NCBI RefSeq assembly: GCF_019084045.1
Contig: NZ_JAHRED010000001.1
Coordinates: 496,001 to 560,000, forward strand
From: Paeniglutamicibacter quisquiliarum
GTDB lineage: Bacteria; Actinomycetota; Actinomycetes; Actinomycetales; Micrococcaceae
DNA: 64,000 bases
Direction: 5' to 3'
The position numbers and the translations under genes were made by a program. The notes below the pieces were generated by a model. It was not told the DNA's origin. It saw only the letters and a program-made list of their open reading frames with translations, and searched no databases. The stretch's first letter is position 1. Every line of letters begins with the position of its first letter. Below are positions 25,452-33,138 of the stretch, in pieces.

Positions 25452-27005
25452 CTACTCCTTGCCGTACCGGGTGACCAGTTCGCGCTTGAGCACCTTGCCG
25501 CTGGGACCCAGCGGGAACTCGGCCACGATCTCCACCAGCCGCGGATACTTGTACGCTGCAAGCCGCTCCCTGGCGTAGTCGCCGATGGCCGTGGCATCCA
25601 GCAGGCTTCCGGCCACCAGGGTCACCGCCGCCACGATCTCCTGGCCGTGCTTTTCGTCGGGAACCCCGAAGACCGCCGCATTGGTGATCTCCGGATGGGC
25701 CACCAGCACTTCCTCGACCTCGCGCGGGTAGACGTTGTAGCCGTTGCGCAGGATCATGTCCTTTTTGCGGTCCACGATGGTGATGTAGCCGTCCGCGTCC
25801 TTGGTGCCCAGGTCCCCGGTGCGGAACCAGCCGTCAACCATGGCCTCCGCGGTGGCCTGTGGCCGGTTCAGGTACCCGGAAAAGAGGTTGTGCCCACGGA
25901 TCACCAGCTCGCCCAATTCGCCGGAGCCCAGCAGCTCGATGGCGTCGGCGACCTCGGGACGGGCGATCTCGATCTCAACGCCCCAGACAGGCTGGCCCAC
26001 GGTCCCTGGCCTCGGCTCGATCCCCACGTGGTTGAAGGATGCCACGGGGGAGGTTTCGGTCAGCCCGTAGCCCTCGTAAATGGCGGCGCCGAATTGCTCG
26101 CGGAAGCCCTCGAGGATGGCCAGCGGCAGGGCCGAGCCACCGGAGACCGCATAGCGCAGTGCGGGGGCGGGTTCGGGGCGCGCCTTGGCCGCGGCCAGCA
26201 ACCCCACGTACATGGTGGGCACCCCAATGAAGACGTTCACGCCCTCATCCAGAACCATGGCCAGCGCTGCCTCCCCGGTGAACTTGGGCAGCAGTAGGAT
26301 CTCCGCCCCGGCGCGCAAGCCGGCGTTCAGCGCCACGGTCTGCCCGAAGGTGTGGAAGAGCGGCAGTCCGCCGAAGAGCTTGTCGCCACGGCGCATGTCG
26401 AAGGTGTTCAGCAGCAGCACGTTGACCTGCTCGACCAGCGCGAAGTGGGTGCCCAAGGCCCCTTTGGGCTTGCCGGTGGTGCCCGAGGTGTAGAGGATCG
26501 TGGCGATATCCAGCGGCCCGCGCGGGACGTAGGTGCCGATGGGGGTTGCGGCCTGGGCCAGGTCCTCGAGCCGGGGGAATTCCCCTGGCACCGTGGACAG
26601 TACGGTCAGCACCTGCGCGCCGGCGGAGAGCGCGCCCGGTGCACCCTCGCCCAGCAGCGGGGCGGCGCACACCATCAGCTTCACCTCGGCGTCGGTGAGC
26701 ACGTACTCGATTTCGTGGCGCTTGAGCAGGGCATGGACGGGCACCGCCACGGCGCCCAGCGACAGCACGGCGTAGTAGACGCGGGCGAAGTCGGTGACGT
26801 TGGGGATCAGGATCGCCACCTTGTCGCCGTCCTTCACCCCGGCCCCACGCAGCGCCCCGGCGTAGGCGCGGGTCTGGTCCCACAGGTCCCGGTAGTTGGT
26901 GCTTGAGCCGTTCAGCGTGATGGCGGGCAGGTCGCCGTGGCGCCTGGCGCCCTCGGCCAGGATCGCTGCGACGGACAGGGTGGCGTTTGGAACTGCTTCG
27001 TTCAC
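25452..27005 (-). CDS. Acyl-CoA synthetase (AMP-binding, long-chain type)
   Basis: A 517-residue adenylate-forming ligase that activates a carboxylic acid to its CoA thioester. Motifs in order are the phosphate loop ILYTSGTTGKPKGALGTH (about residues 168-185), the adenine motif YEGYGLTETSP, GWFRTGDLG, the hinge DRKKDMILRNGYNVYPREVE and the C-terminal catalytic Lys in GPSGKVLKREL. The length and motifs fit medium/long-chain fatty acid-CoA ligases; chain preference cannot be read. It starts with GTG at 27005. The next gene upstream on the same strand is 86 bases away and may be cotranscribed. Confidence 0.9.
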   Translation of the reverse strand: MNEAVPNATLSVAAILAEGARRHGDLPAITLNGSSTNYRDLWDQTRAYAGALRGAGVKDGDKVAILIPNVTDFARVYYAVLSLGAVAVPVHALLKRHEIEYVLTDAEVKLMVCAAPLLGEGAPGALSAGAQVLTVLSTVPGEFPRLEDLAQAATPIGTYVPRGPLDIATILYTSGTTGKPKGALGTHFALVEQVNVLLLNTFDMRRGDKLFGGLPLFHTFGQTVALNAGLRAGAEILLLPKFTGEAALAMVLDEGVNVFIGVPTMYVGLLAAAKARPEPAPALRYAVSGGSALPLAILEGFREQFGAAIYEGYGLTETSPVASFNHVGIEPRPGTVGQPVWGVEIEIARPEVADAIELLGSGELGELVIRGHNLFSGYLNRPQATAEAMVDGWFRTGDLGTKDADGYITIVDRKKDMILRNGYNVYPREVEEVLVAHPEITNAAVFGVPDEKHGQEIVAAVTLVAGSLLDATAIGDYARERLAAYKYPRLVEIVAEFPLGPSGKVLKRELVTRYGKE

Positions 27006-27091
27006 GGCGATACTCCCAAGGCTGGTGTGGGTGGCGTATGCCCAATCCTGCGTGGGGCATTCGCACCTGTCAATGAAGCCTTCGCTTCGGA

Positions 27092-27748
27092 TTACTGCCG
27101 GGTGCCCGCCACGACCTGGGGGAGCGGGGTGTCGCCGTCGCAGAAATTGATGGTGCGGCCGATGCTTGCCGGCTCGTCAAGTGCCGCCACGATGGCCAGC
27201 GCGGTGTTGGCCCGGGACGTCGAGGTGTCGGCTGCCGGGTCGGGGTTCGGGGTCAGCAAACCGGTGGGTTCGGCCAGCGTCAGCGCGCCGGGTCCCAGGA
27301 TGGTGTAGTCAAGGGTGCTGGCGCGGAGGTGCTCGTCGGCGGCGATCTTGGCCGCCATGTATGGGTAGAACGGGTCATCCAGGGGCACCAGGTGCTCGGT
27401 GTCGGCGGTCAGGAACGAGACCATGACGTAGCGCCTGGCTCCGGCGATCTCCGCCGCGTTCATGGAACGGATGGCGGCGTCGCGGTCAACGGCATAGGTG
27501 CGGTCGGGATTTCCGCCGCCGGCACCGGCCGACCAGACAATCGCGTCGACCCCCGTGAAGGCCTCGGCCATTTCGGTGGCCGTCGCGTTTTCGACGTCCA
27601 GCACCAGGGCCGTGGCACCGGTGGCGGCGATATCCGCGATGTGGTCGGGGTTGCGGATGATCGAGGTGACCGAGTCGCCGCGCTTGGACAATTCGGCGGC
27701 TGCCAGCAGGGCGACCTTGCCGTGGCCGCCAATGATCGTGACTTTCAT
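27092..27748 (-). CDS. NAD(P)H-binding atypical SDR protein
   Basis: A 218-residue Rossmann-fold protein starting MKVTIIGGHGKVALLAAAEL, where GGHGKVA replaces the usual GxxGxxG. Further landmarks are LVLDVENATATEMAEAFTG, DAIVWSAGAGGG and the YMAAKIAADEHLRAS segment with a YxxxK pair, as in YhfK/YwnB-type proteins. The catalytic role is unknown. It is probably a cytosolic oxidoreductase or NAD(P)H sensor. The stop lies 86 bases before the acyl-CoA synthetase on the same strand. Confidence 0.85.
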   Translation of the reverse strand: MKVTIIGGHGKVALLAAAELSKRGDSVTSIIRNPDHIADIAATGATALVLDVENATATEMAEAFTGVDAIVWSAGAGGGNPDRTYAVDRDAAIRSMNAAEIAGARRYVMVSFLTADTEHLVPLDDPFYPYMAAKIAADEHLRASTLDYTILGPGALTLAEPTGLLTPNPDPAADTSTSRANTALAIVAALDEPASIGRTINFCDGDTPLPQVVAGTRQ

Positions 27749-27863
27749 GATGCTCCTTGAGTCGTGTTCAACATGCGCCCGGCGCGTGGGTCCGGCGGGG
27801 TCCTTCCCGACAGTCTTTCAGTTTTCGCCCGGAGGTGCCGAACACACCGGGGCGGGCGGGGGC

Positions 27864-28328
27864 CTAGGAGGCCACCAGGATCCCGTCTTCGTCCGAATAG
27901 AGCATCGCACCTGGGACGAAGGTGACGCCGCCAAAGGCCACGACCAGGTCCACCGCGCCCACCGAGTCTTTGGCGCTCTTGCGCGGGTTCGATCCCAGGG
28001 CCTTGATCCCCAGCGGGGTGTCGGCCAACGCCACGCGGTCGCGGATCGCGCCGTTGACCACGACACCCGCCCATCCGTTTTCCACTGCGGCGGCGGCAAT
28101 CATGTCGCCCATCAGTGCGGATTCCAGCGACCCGGCACCGTCGATGACCAACACCGCTCCCTCACCGGGGGAGTTGAGCAGGGACTTGACCAGGCCGTTG
28201 TCCCGGTAGCAGCGCACCGTGCGCACCAGACCGCTGAAACGGGGGTGGGCACCGAGGTTCTCAAATTGCAGGGAAACCGATTGCAGGGTTTCGTCGTTGT
28301 CGAAGAGGTCACAGGTGGTAAACGTCAT
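27864..28328 (-). CDS. rraA: RraA-family protein (RNase E activity regulator / HMG aldolase fold)
   Basis: A 154-residue protein matching RraA: TCDLFDNDETLQSVSLQFENLG at the start, RFSGLVRTVRCYRDNGLVK, the core GDMIAAAAVENGWAGVVVNG followed by AIRD, and ALGSNPRKSAKD near the end. In E. coli RraA binds and inhibits RNase E. Relatives with the conserved Arg-Asp pair (here in AIRDRV) act as 4-hydroxy-4-methyl-2-oxoglutarate or oxaloacetate aldolases, so either role is possible. I use the ATG at 28328; the 12 extra codons upstream are not family-like. Confidence 0.88.
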   Translation of the reverse strand: MTFTTCDLFDNDETLQSVSLQFENLGAHPRFSGLVRTVRCYRDNGLVKSLLNSPGEGAVLVIDGAGSLESALMGDMIAAAAVENGWAGVVVNGAIRDRVALADTPLGIKALGSNPRKSAKDSVGAVDLVVAFGGVTFVPGAMLYSDEDGILVAS

Positions 28329-28481
28329 GTGCCCCAGCCTACGAGTTGTGGCGGCAAGATCCATGCGCTGTTACGTCCGAACCGATTTTTGGCCCGGGCC
28401 CCTGGATTGGCGTGACTTGTTCGTGCCGTCACGGGGACGGGCCGAGAGGCAACGGCAGGTCTCTCCGGCTGGCACCGGGCC

Positions 28482-28895
28482 TCAGGAGGTGGCAGCCGGC
28501 TTGTCGAAGCGGGTGCGGTTGTCCTGGATCTCGTCGTGGTGGGTGCCGGCCCAGTCGATCAGCGTGGTGACGGCGACGAGCAGGGTAGTGCCCAGATCCG
28601 TCAGCGCATACTCCACCCGTGGGGGTACCTCTGGATGGGAAGTCCTGGTGATCAGGCCGTCACGCTGCAGTTGGCGGAGGGTGTGGGTGAGCATCCGCTG
28701 GGAGATCCCTTGGATGGAGTGCAGCAGGTCGGTGTAGCGAAGAGGCCCGCAATTCAGTGAACTAACGATGAGCACGGCCCACTTGTTGCCCGCCCGCTCG
28801 ATGATCTGCCGGATGGTTTCGCCGTGTTCCGCCGGCCAACGGGAGCATGGCCCGGTCAGGGCCCCGACCGGTGCCGTGCGTGGGATGTGTTCCAC
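28482..28895 (-). CDS. HxlR-family winged-helix regulator, second copy
   Basis: A 137-residue HxlR regulator: Cys in GPCSRWP near the N-terminus, AGNKWAVLIVSSLNCGPLRY, the recognition region SQRMLTHTLRQLQRDGLITR and the wing HPEVPPRVEYALTDLG. I take GTG at 28895 as the start because the family begins about here; the open frame continues upstream through the operator and is not credible. It is divergent from the oxidoreductase at 29077-29979, with a near-perfect palindrome between them, so it most likely represses that gene and itself. Confidence 0.85.
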   Translation of the reverse strand: MEHIPRTAPVGALTGPCSRWPAEHGETIRQIIERAGNKWAVLIVSSLNCGPLRYTDLLHSIQGISQRMLTHTLRQLQRDGLITRTSHPEVPPRVEYALTDLGTTLLVAVTTLIDWAGTHHDEIQDNRTRFDKPAATS

Positions 28896-28946
28896 AGCGC
28901 ACCTGTCCTTCCTCTTGCGCACACGAATGTGCCTTTTGTAGCGATA

Positions 28947-28967
28947 TCCATACTGTCCCAGTATGGA
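28947..28967. promoter_or_regulatory. HxlR operator palindrome
   Basis: A perfect inverted repeat with nine-base arms: TCCATACTG (28947-28955), three-base centre TCC, CAGTATGGA (28959-28967). It sits between the divergent HxlR and oxidoreductase genes, overlapping a possible plus-strand promoter (TTGTAG at 28937-28942 and CAGTAT at 28959-28964, 16-base spacing). This is a strong candidate for the regulator's binding site. Confidence 0.8.
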
Positions 28968-29076
28968 GGTACACACCACGCATAAGTAGCCGAACCAGGG
29001 CACCGGGCCGCGACCATCGCCTCGGGCCGTCACCACTGGAGTTCTGCTTCGCCCGCCCCAACCCCTAAGGAATGCC

Positions 29077-29979
29077 ATGTTCATGCGCGCCGCAACCGTT
29101 TCACGCTTCGGTGGACCCGAGGCAGTACAGATCACCGAGGTTCCGGTGCCAGTTCCCGGAGCCGGTCAGGTCAGGATCAAAGTCGGCGCGGCGGCGCTGA
29201 ACCCGGTGGACGTTGCCATGCGTTCGGGGGTCTTCGGCGGAGCCGGCGAACGAATCGGCTTGGGCTGGGATGTTGCCGGCTCGATTGATGCCCTGGGCCC
29301 CGGGGTCGCCTGGGCTGTAGGAGACCGGGTCATCGGCCTGGCGGAGGGCCACCATGAACCGCTGGGCACACATGCTGATTATGTCGTCCTCGATGTGGAA
29401 GCGGTCGCCCCTGCCCCGGCCTCTCTCGACGATGTCCATGCCGCGGTGCTGCCACTGAACACGATGTCCGCGGCGCAGGCCCTGGGCCTGCTGGCGCTGC
29501 GACCGGGGCAACGCCTGCTCGTCACGGGCGCGGCCGGCGGGGTCGGGGGATACGCCGTGGAGCTGGCCCACTGGCAGGGCCTGGAGGTCACCGCGCTGGC
29601 CTCGGCCGTCGACGAGGCGTCCCTCCGATCTCGCGGAGCCAGCCATTTCCTGTCCCGGGGGACGACTCTTGAGTCTTCCGGCTTCGACGGCGTGCTCGAC
29701 GCCGCGGCTCTGGGGTCGGCCGCGATCGCTGCCGTCCGGGACGGTGGATCCTACGTCGGCTTGTGGCCGGGACGGGAACCCGAGGCGGAGCGCGGCGTCC
29801 GGGTCGACGCGCTCGCGGTGCGGGCCGACGGCGCCCAGCTCGCCGAGCTCTCCCGACTCGCAGACCAAGGCAAGATCGGCACCCGCGTCGCACGGACCTA
29901 CCCGCTGGGGGAGGCGGCGGCGGCCCACGCCCGGTTGGCCGCGGGCGGCCTGCGCGGGCGGCTCGTACTCATCCCCTGA
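29077..29979 (+). CDS. Zinc-less MDR-family NADP-dependent oxidoreductase (quinone oxidoreductase type)
   Basis: A 300-residue medium-chain dehydrogenase/reductase. The N-terminal domain begins MRAATVSRFGGPEAVQITEVP with ALNPVDVAMRSGVF; the coenzyme domain has LLVTGAAGGVGGYAVELAHWQG (AAGGVGG, about residue 148). No structural or catalytic zinc ligands are seen, as in quinone/enone reductases. The divergent HxlR gene suggests induction by quinones or electrophiles. The ATG at 29077 (Met-Phe-Met; the second Met at 29083 is an alternative) has AAGGAATGCC upstream. Confidence 0.88.
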   Translation: MFMRAATVSRFGGPEAVQITEVPVPVPGAGQVRIKVGAAALNPVDVAMRSGVFGGAGERIGLGWDVAGSIDALGPGVAWAVGDRVIGLAEGHHEPLGTHADYVVLDVEAVAPAPASLDDVHAAVLPLNTMSAAQALGLLALRPGQRLLVTGAAGGVGGYAVELAHWQGLEVTALASAVDEASLRSRGASHFLSRGTTLESSGFDGVLDAAALGSAAIAAVRDGGSYVGLWPGREPEAERGVRVDALAVRADGAQLAELSRLADQGKIGTRVARTYPLGEAAAAHARLAAGGLRGRLVLIP

Positions 29980-29999
29980 GGCGGATGGACCAGCTCCGG

Positions 30000-30025
30000 G
30001 CCGGCGGCCATGGACGACCGCCGGC
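30000..30025. terminator. Terminator hairpin between convergent genes
   Basis: GCCGGCGG (30000-30007) pairs perfectly with CCGCCGGC (30018-30025); CTCCGG and CCCGGGG outside add partial pairing. It separates the oxidoreductase from the convergent FAH-family gene. Confidence 0.75.
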
Positions 30026-30055
30026 ACCCGGGGCGTGGCGCGGGGAGGCGGATGC

Positions 30056-30901
30056 CTAGACGAAGGTGTTGCTGCTGGTGCCCAGGGACTCGATGGAGGT
30101 TTCCAGCACGTCGCCGGCCTTCAGCCAGGGGTGGCGTCCGGCCTCGTTTCGCCGTCCCAGCGCCACGCCAGCGGGGGTCCCGGTGAGGATCACGTCGCCC
30201 GGGCGCAGCTCGTTGAACACCGACAGGTAGGCCACCAGCGCGGCGGGGGAAAAGACCAAATCGGCGGTGGAGTCCTCCTGGACGACCTCGCCGTTCACGC
30301 GCGTGGTGATCCTCGCTCCCTTCGCGAAGTCCTCGGGGCTGACCAGCCAGGGACCCAGCGGGGAGGCGGCATCCCAGCACTTGCCTTGGGTCCACTCGGT
30401 GGTGCGGCCCTGGTAGCCGCGCATCGACACGTCGTTGGAGACCGCATAGCCGGCAATGTGCTTGTGGGCGTCGGACTCGGCAATGCGGCGCCCGGGTTCG
30501 CCGATGATGACTGCCAGCTCGCCCTCCCAGTCGATGCGGTGGTCCTCGGCCGGGATCTGGATCTCGTCGTTGGCACCGGCGAGCGAAGACGCGAACTTGG
30601 TGAAGACCGTCGGGAACTCGGGTTCTTCCTTGCCGACCTCGGCAATGTGGTTGCGGTAGTTCAAGCCGATGCAATAGACCTTGGCCGGGTTGGTGATCAG
30701 CGGGGCATAGTCCGCCTCGGCGAGGTCGGTGGCTGTGCCGGTCGCGGCGTTGCCCAGGGCCGCGGTGCGGGCCTCGGGGTCGGCGGCCAGGAAGGCACCC
30801 ACGTCGGCGAAGCCCTCGAGCTCGGTGAAGTGCTTCTCGGTGATCAGGGCGGCGAAAGTGTTATCGGAGGCACCGGCTCGGCGCAGCGTGGCAAGTTTCA
30901 T
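30056..30901 (-). CDS. Fumarylacetoacetate hydrolase (FAH) family protein
   Basis: A 281-residue FAH-fold enzyme. The metal site is intact: DWEGELAVIIG (Glu ligands) and the Asp of SNDVSMRGYQ; the catalytic Lys lies in QGKCWDAASPLGPWLV, and the family end RPGDVILTGTPAGVALG is present. The family cleaves or isomerizes carbon-carbon bonds of 2-keto acids (for example acylpyruvases, ureidoglycolate lyase, 2-keto-3-deoxy-D-arabinonate-type dehydratases). With a KDPG-type aldolase 76 bases upstream on the same strand, it probably handles a 2-keto-3-deoxy acid; this is inference. It is the last gene of the minus-strand operon that begins at 34541. Confidence 0.87.
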   Translation of the reverse strand: MKLATLRRAGASDNTFAALITEKHFTELEGFADVGAFLAADPEARTAALGNAATGTATDLAEADYAPLITNPAKVYCIGLNYRNHIAEVGKEEPEFPTVFTKFASSLAGANDEIQIPAEDHRIDWEGELAVIIGEPGRRIAESDAHKHIAGYAVSNDVSMRGYQGRTTEWTQGKCWDAASPLGPWLVSPEDFAKGARITTRVNGEVVQEDSTADLVFSPAALVAYLSVFNELRPGDVILTGTPAGVALGRRNEAGRHPWLKAGDVLETSIESLGTSSNTFV

Positions 30902-30977
30902 GCCCTTATCCCATCACATGCGCAACCCCGCCCGGGCACCGGTGACGGAGTTTGTCTTCCCCGGCCCGGAGGTCCCG

Positions 30978-31613
30978 CTAGTGCAGGGCCGCGGTGAATT
31001 CGGCGGCGAGCCTGGCAATGGCGTCGTGTTCCCCGGCGGCAACCAGCGCCGCCGGGACCACCGAGGAGTCGACGCAGACCGCCAGCGCCCCGGCCTCCAG
31101 GAACTCCTTGGCGTTGGAGAGGGTGACGCCGCCGGTGGGCAGCAGGCGCACGCCCGGGTAGGGTCCCTGCAGCTCGGTGAGGTATTGCGACCCCATGATG
31201 GCCGCGGGGAAGATCTTGACCATGGCACTGCCCAGGTCAAGGGCCATGGCCACCTCGGTGGGGCTCATGGCGCCCAGGCAGAAGGGCACCCCTGCCTGCG
31301 CTGCGACCTCGGCGACCTCCGGGCGGATCCCCGGGGCGATGATGAATTGCGCCCCGGCGTCGATGGCGGCACGCGCCTGGTCGGCGTGCAGCACGGTTCC
31401 GGCCCCGACCACCGCGCCGTGCGTCTGCGCGGTTTCGGCGGCGCGGGCCAGGTGGGTGAGCATCCCGGGGGTGGTGAACGTCAGTTCCACCGCGTTGATG
31501 CCTCCGGAGACCAGTGCGCCGCACAATTCCGCGGCGTCGGTGATCGCCTCGGTACGGACCACCGCCAGTGCCTTGTCCCGGTGGAGCATCTGAATCATTT
31601 CCGGCGTGTTCAT
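30978..31613 (-). CDS. KDPG/KHG-type class I aldolase
   Basis: A 211-residue 2-dehydro-3-deoxy-6-phosphogluconate/4-hydroxy-2-oxoglutarate aldolase. It has a TIM barrel with Glu43 in AVELTFTTPGM and the Schiff-base Lys133 in MVKIFPA, and GAGTVLHADQARAAIDAGAQF in between. The enzyme forms pyruvate plus an aldehyde. Its start overlaps the stop of the aminoacylase remnant by ATGA. Without neighbouring glucose-degradation genes, hydroxy-oxoglutarate or another keto acid could be the substrate. Confidence 0.9.
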   Translation of the reverse strand: MNTPEMIQMLHRDKALAVVRTEAITDAAELCGALVSGGINAVELTFTTPGMLTHLARAAETAQTHGAVVGAGTVLHADQARAAIDAGAQFIIAPGIRPEVAEVAAQAGVPFCLGAMSPTEVAMALDLGSAMVKIFPAAIMGSQYLTELQGPYPGVRLLPTGGVTLSNAKEFLEAGALAVCVDSSVVPAALVAAGEHDAIARLAAEFTAALH

Positions 31614-33138
31614 GTGGATTGCGTTTTTCCTTCCGCGCTGCGACGCAGCGCCCGGCCGGCAAGGGCCGAAGTGGGTAGGTGCCCGGAAACGGCGGCAACG
31701 CCGTTGACGAACACATGCTTGATTCCTGCCGCCGGTTGCCGTGGATCGGCAAAGGTGGCCACATCAATAATGGCATCCGGGTCGAAGACCACCACATCGG
31801 CGGCGTTTCCCGTGGCAAGAATCCCGCGGCCGGCAAGCCGCAACCGGGCCGCGGGACGGCCGGTGAGTTGGTGGATCATGGCCGGCAGGTCCATCACCCG
31901 GTCTCCCTGACGTAGCGGCCCAGCAGGCGGGGAAAGGCTCCCCACGTGCCGGGGTGGGCGGCGGCATCGGGGAACCCGACGCCGGCACCGGTGTGGCTGC
32001 GGTGCCCCATGATCGCCCGCAGGTTTTCCTCGGTGCCCGTGCGCCGCAGGATTTCGGTGGCCAGCGAATCCGCGGCCAGGATCCGCACGAAGGCGGTGAG
32101 GGCGTCGGTTGACTGGATCGCGGCAATGCGGGCGATGTCCTGGCCCACCAGCATCTCCAAGTGCCCGGAACCAACCGCGCAGACGCGCACAGTGTTCCAG
32201 TCAATGCCTACGTCGGCCTCAAGTTCGGCACGGATCCGGGCGAGCGCATCGGCATCGTTGAGCCGGTCCAGGACTTCGGCGGCCGGGCCGTCCCGGGCCC
32301 ACTGCGGTAGCAGCGAGGACAGCAACCCGGGGCTCTCCAGATACGGGTGGGAATCGCAGCTCAGGTCGACCCCGGCATCCATTGCAGAGTCAAGCATGGC
32401 CAGTAATTCCGCGACCATTCCGGGTTCCTCCCCGGCACCGAGGCGAAGGTGGGCAAGGTGCAGGCAGACCCCGGTCTTGGCGGCCAGCCCGATGCTGCGG
32501 GCGACTGAGTCCAGCACCGTGTCGCCGCTTGGGTCGTGGACGCGAGACCAGTAGCCCCCGTGGGCGGCAACCGCGGCGCCCAGGGCCTCAAGCTCCGCCG
32601 GGGTGGCGTATGCCCCGGGTGCATGTTCGGGCCCGGAGCACAGCCCCACCGCGCCCTGCTTCATGGCGCCCGCCAGGGCCTTGGCCTGGGCAACAAGCCG
32701 TTCGGCCATCGGTGCACCCTCCACGCTCCCCGTGGCCCGTGGGTCGCCCTGCTGCAGCAGGATTCCGACATTGGTGCCGCGGCCCCGATCGAGCCGGTCG
32801 AGGCATTGGGCCACGGTCTCCCGGGAGTGCAGGTCCTGCCCCTGGACCTCCGTGGTCACGCCCTGGGTGAGCGCGGCCAGGCGTTCCGGATCCGCCGACA
32901 GGGCCGTGCCCGAACGCGCGTGAAGGTCGATGAACCCCGGGCAGGTCACCATGCCGGAACCGTCTATGACCAGGGTTGCCCCGTCATCGACGAAGCTACC
33001 TTCCGGAAGGATCGCGGCGATGAGGCCGCCGGCCAGCAGGACGTCGCCGGGGTAGGGTGCACCGCCGGTGCCGTCAACGACGAGGGTGCGGGTGATGGCC
33101 GTGCGCACCGGGACCGGGCGCACGGCATCGATCCGCAT
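31610..33138 (-). pseudogene. D-aminoacylase / N-acyl-D-amino-acid deacylase, frameshifted
   Basis: An amidohydrolase-family gene split by a frame change. The first frame (33138-31894, 414 residues) ends FPRLLGRYVRETG; the continuation VMDLPAMIHQLTGRPAARL lies in another frame (ATG at 31894, 94 residues to 31610). Adding one G to the GGG run (complement 31897-31899) would rejoin them, and the overlap TGATG would allow reinitiation. The metal-binding His-x-His-Ser-Asp of the family reads DLHARSG (His73, Arg75, Gly77), the usual His before R.E.GD is Arg199 (YWSRVHD), and the GSD acid is missing around GHRSHT (378-383); only His230 (HLAHLR) remains. Start overlaps the deaminase stop (TAATG). Probably inactive, or a reused pseudoenzyme. 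Confidence 0.75.

Noticed and set aside
31610-31945. Independent small gene downstream of the aminoacylase frame
   Set aside because: The sequence is the missing C-terminal part of the amidohydrolase (PAARLRLAGRGILATGNAADVVVFDP), so it is better described as a piece of the broken gene.
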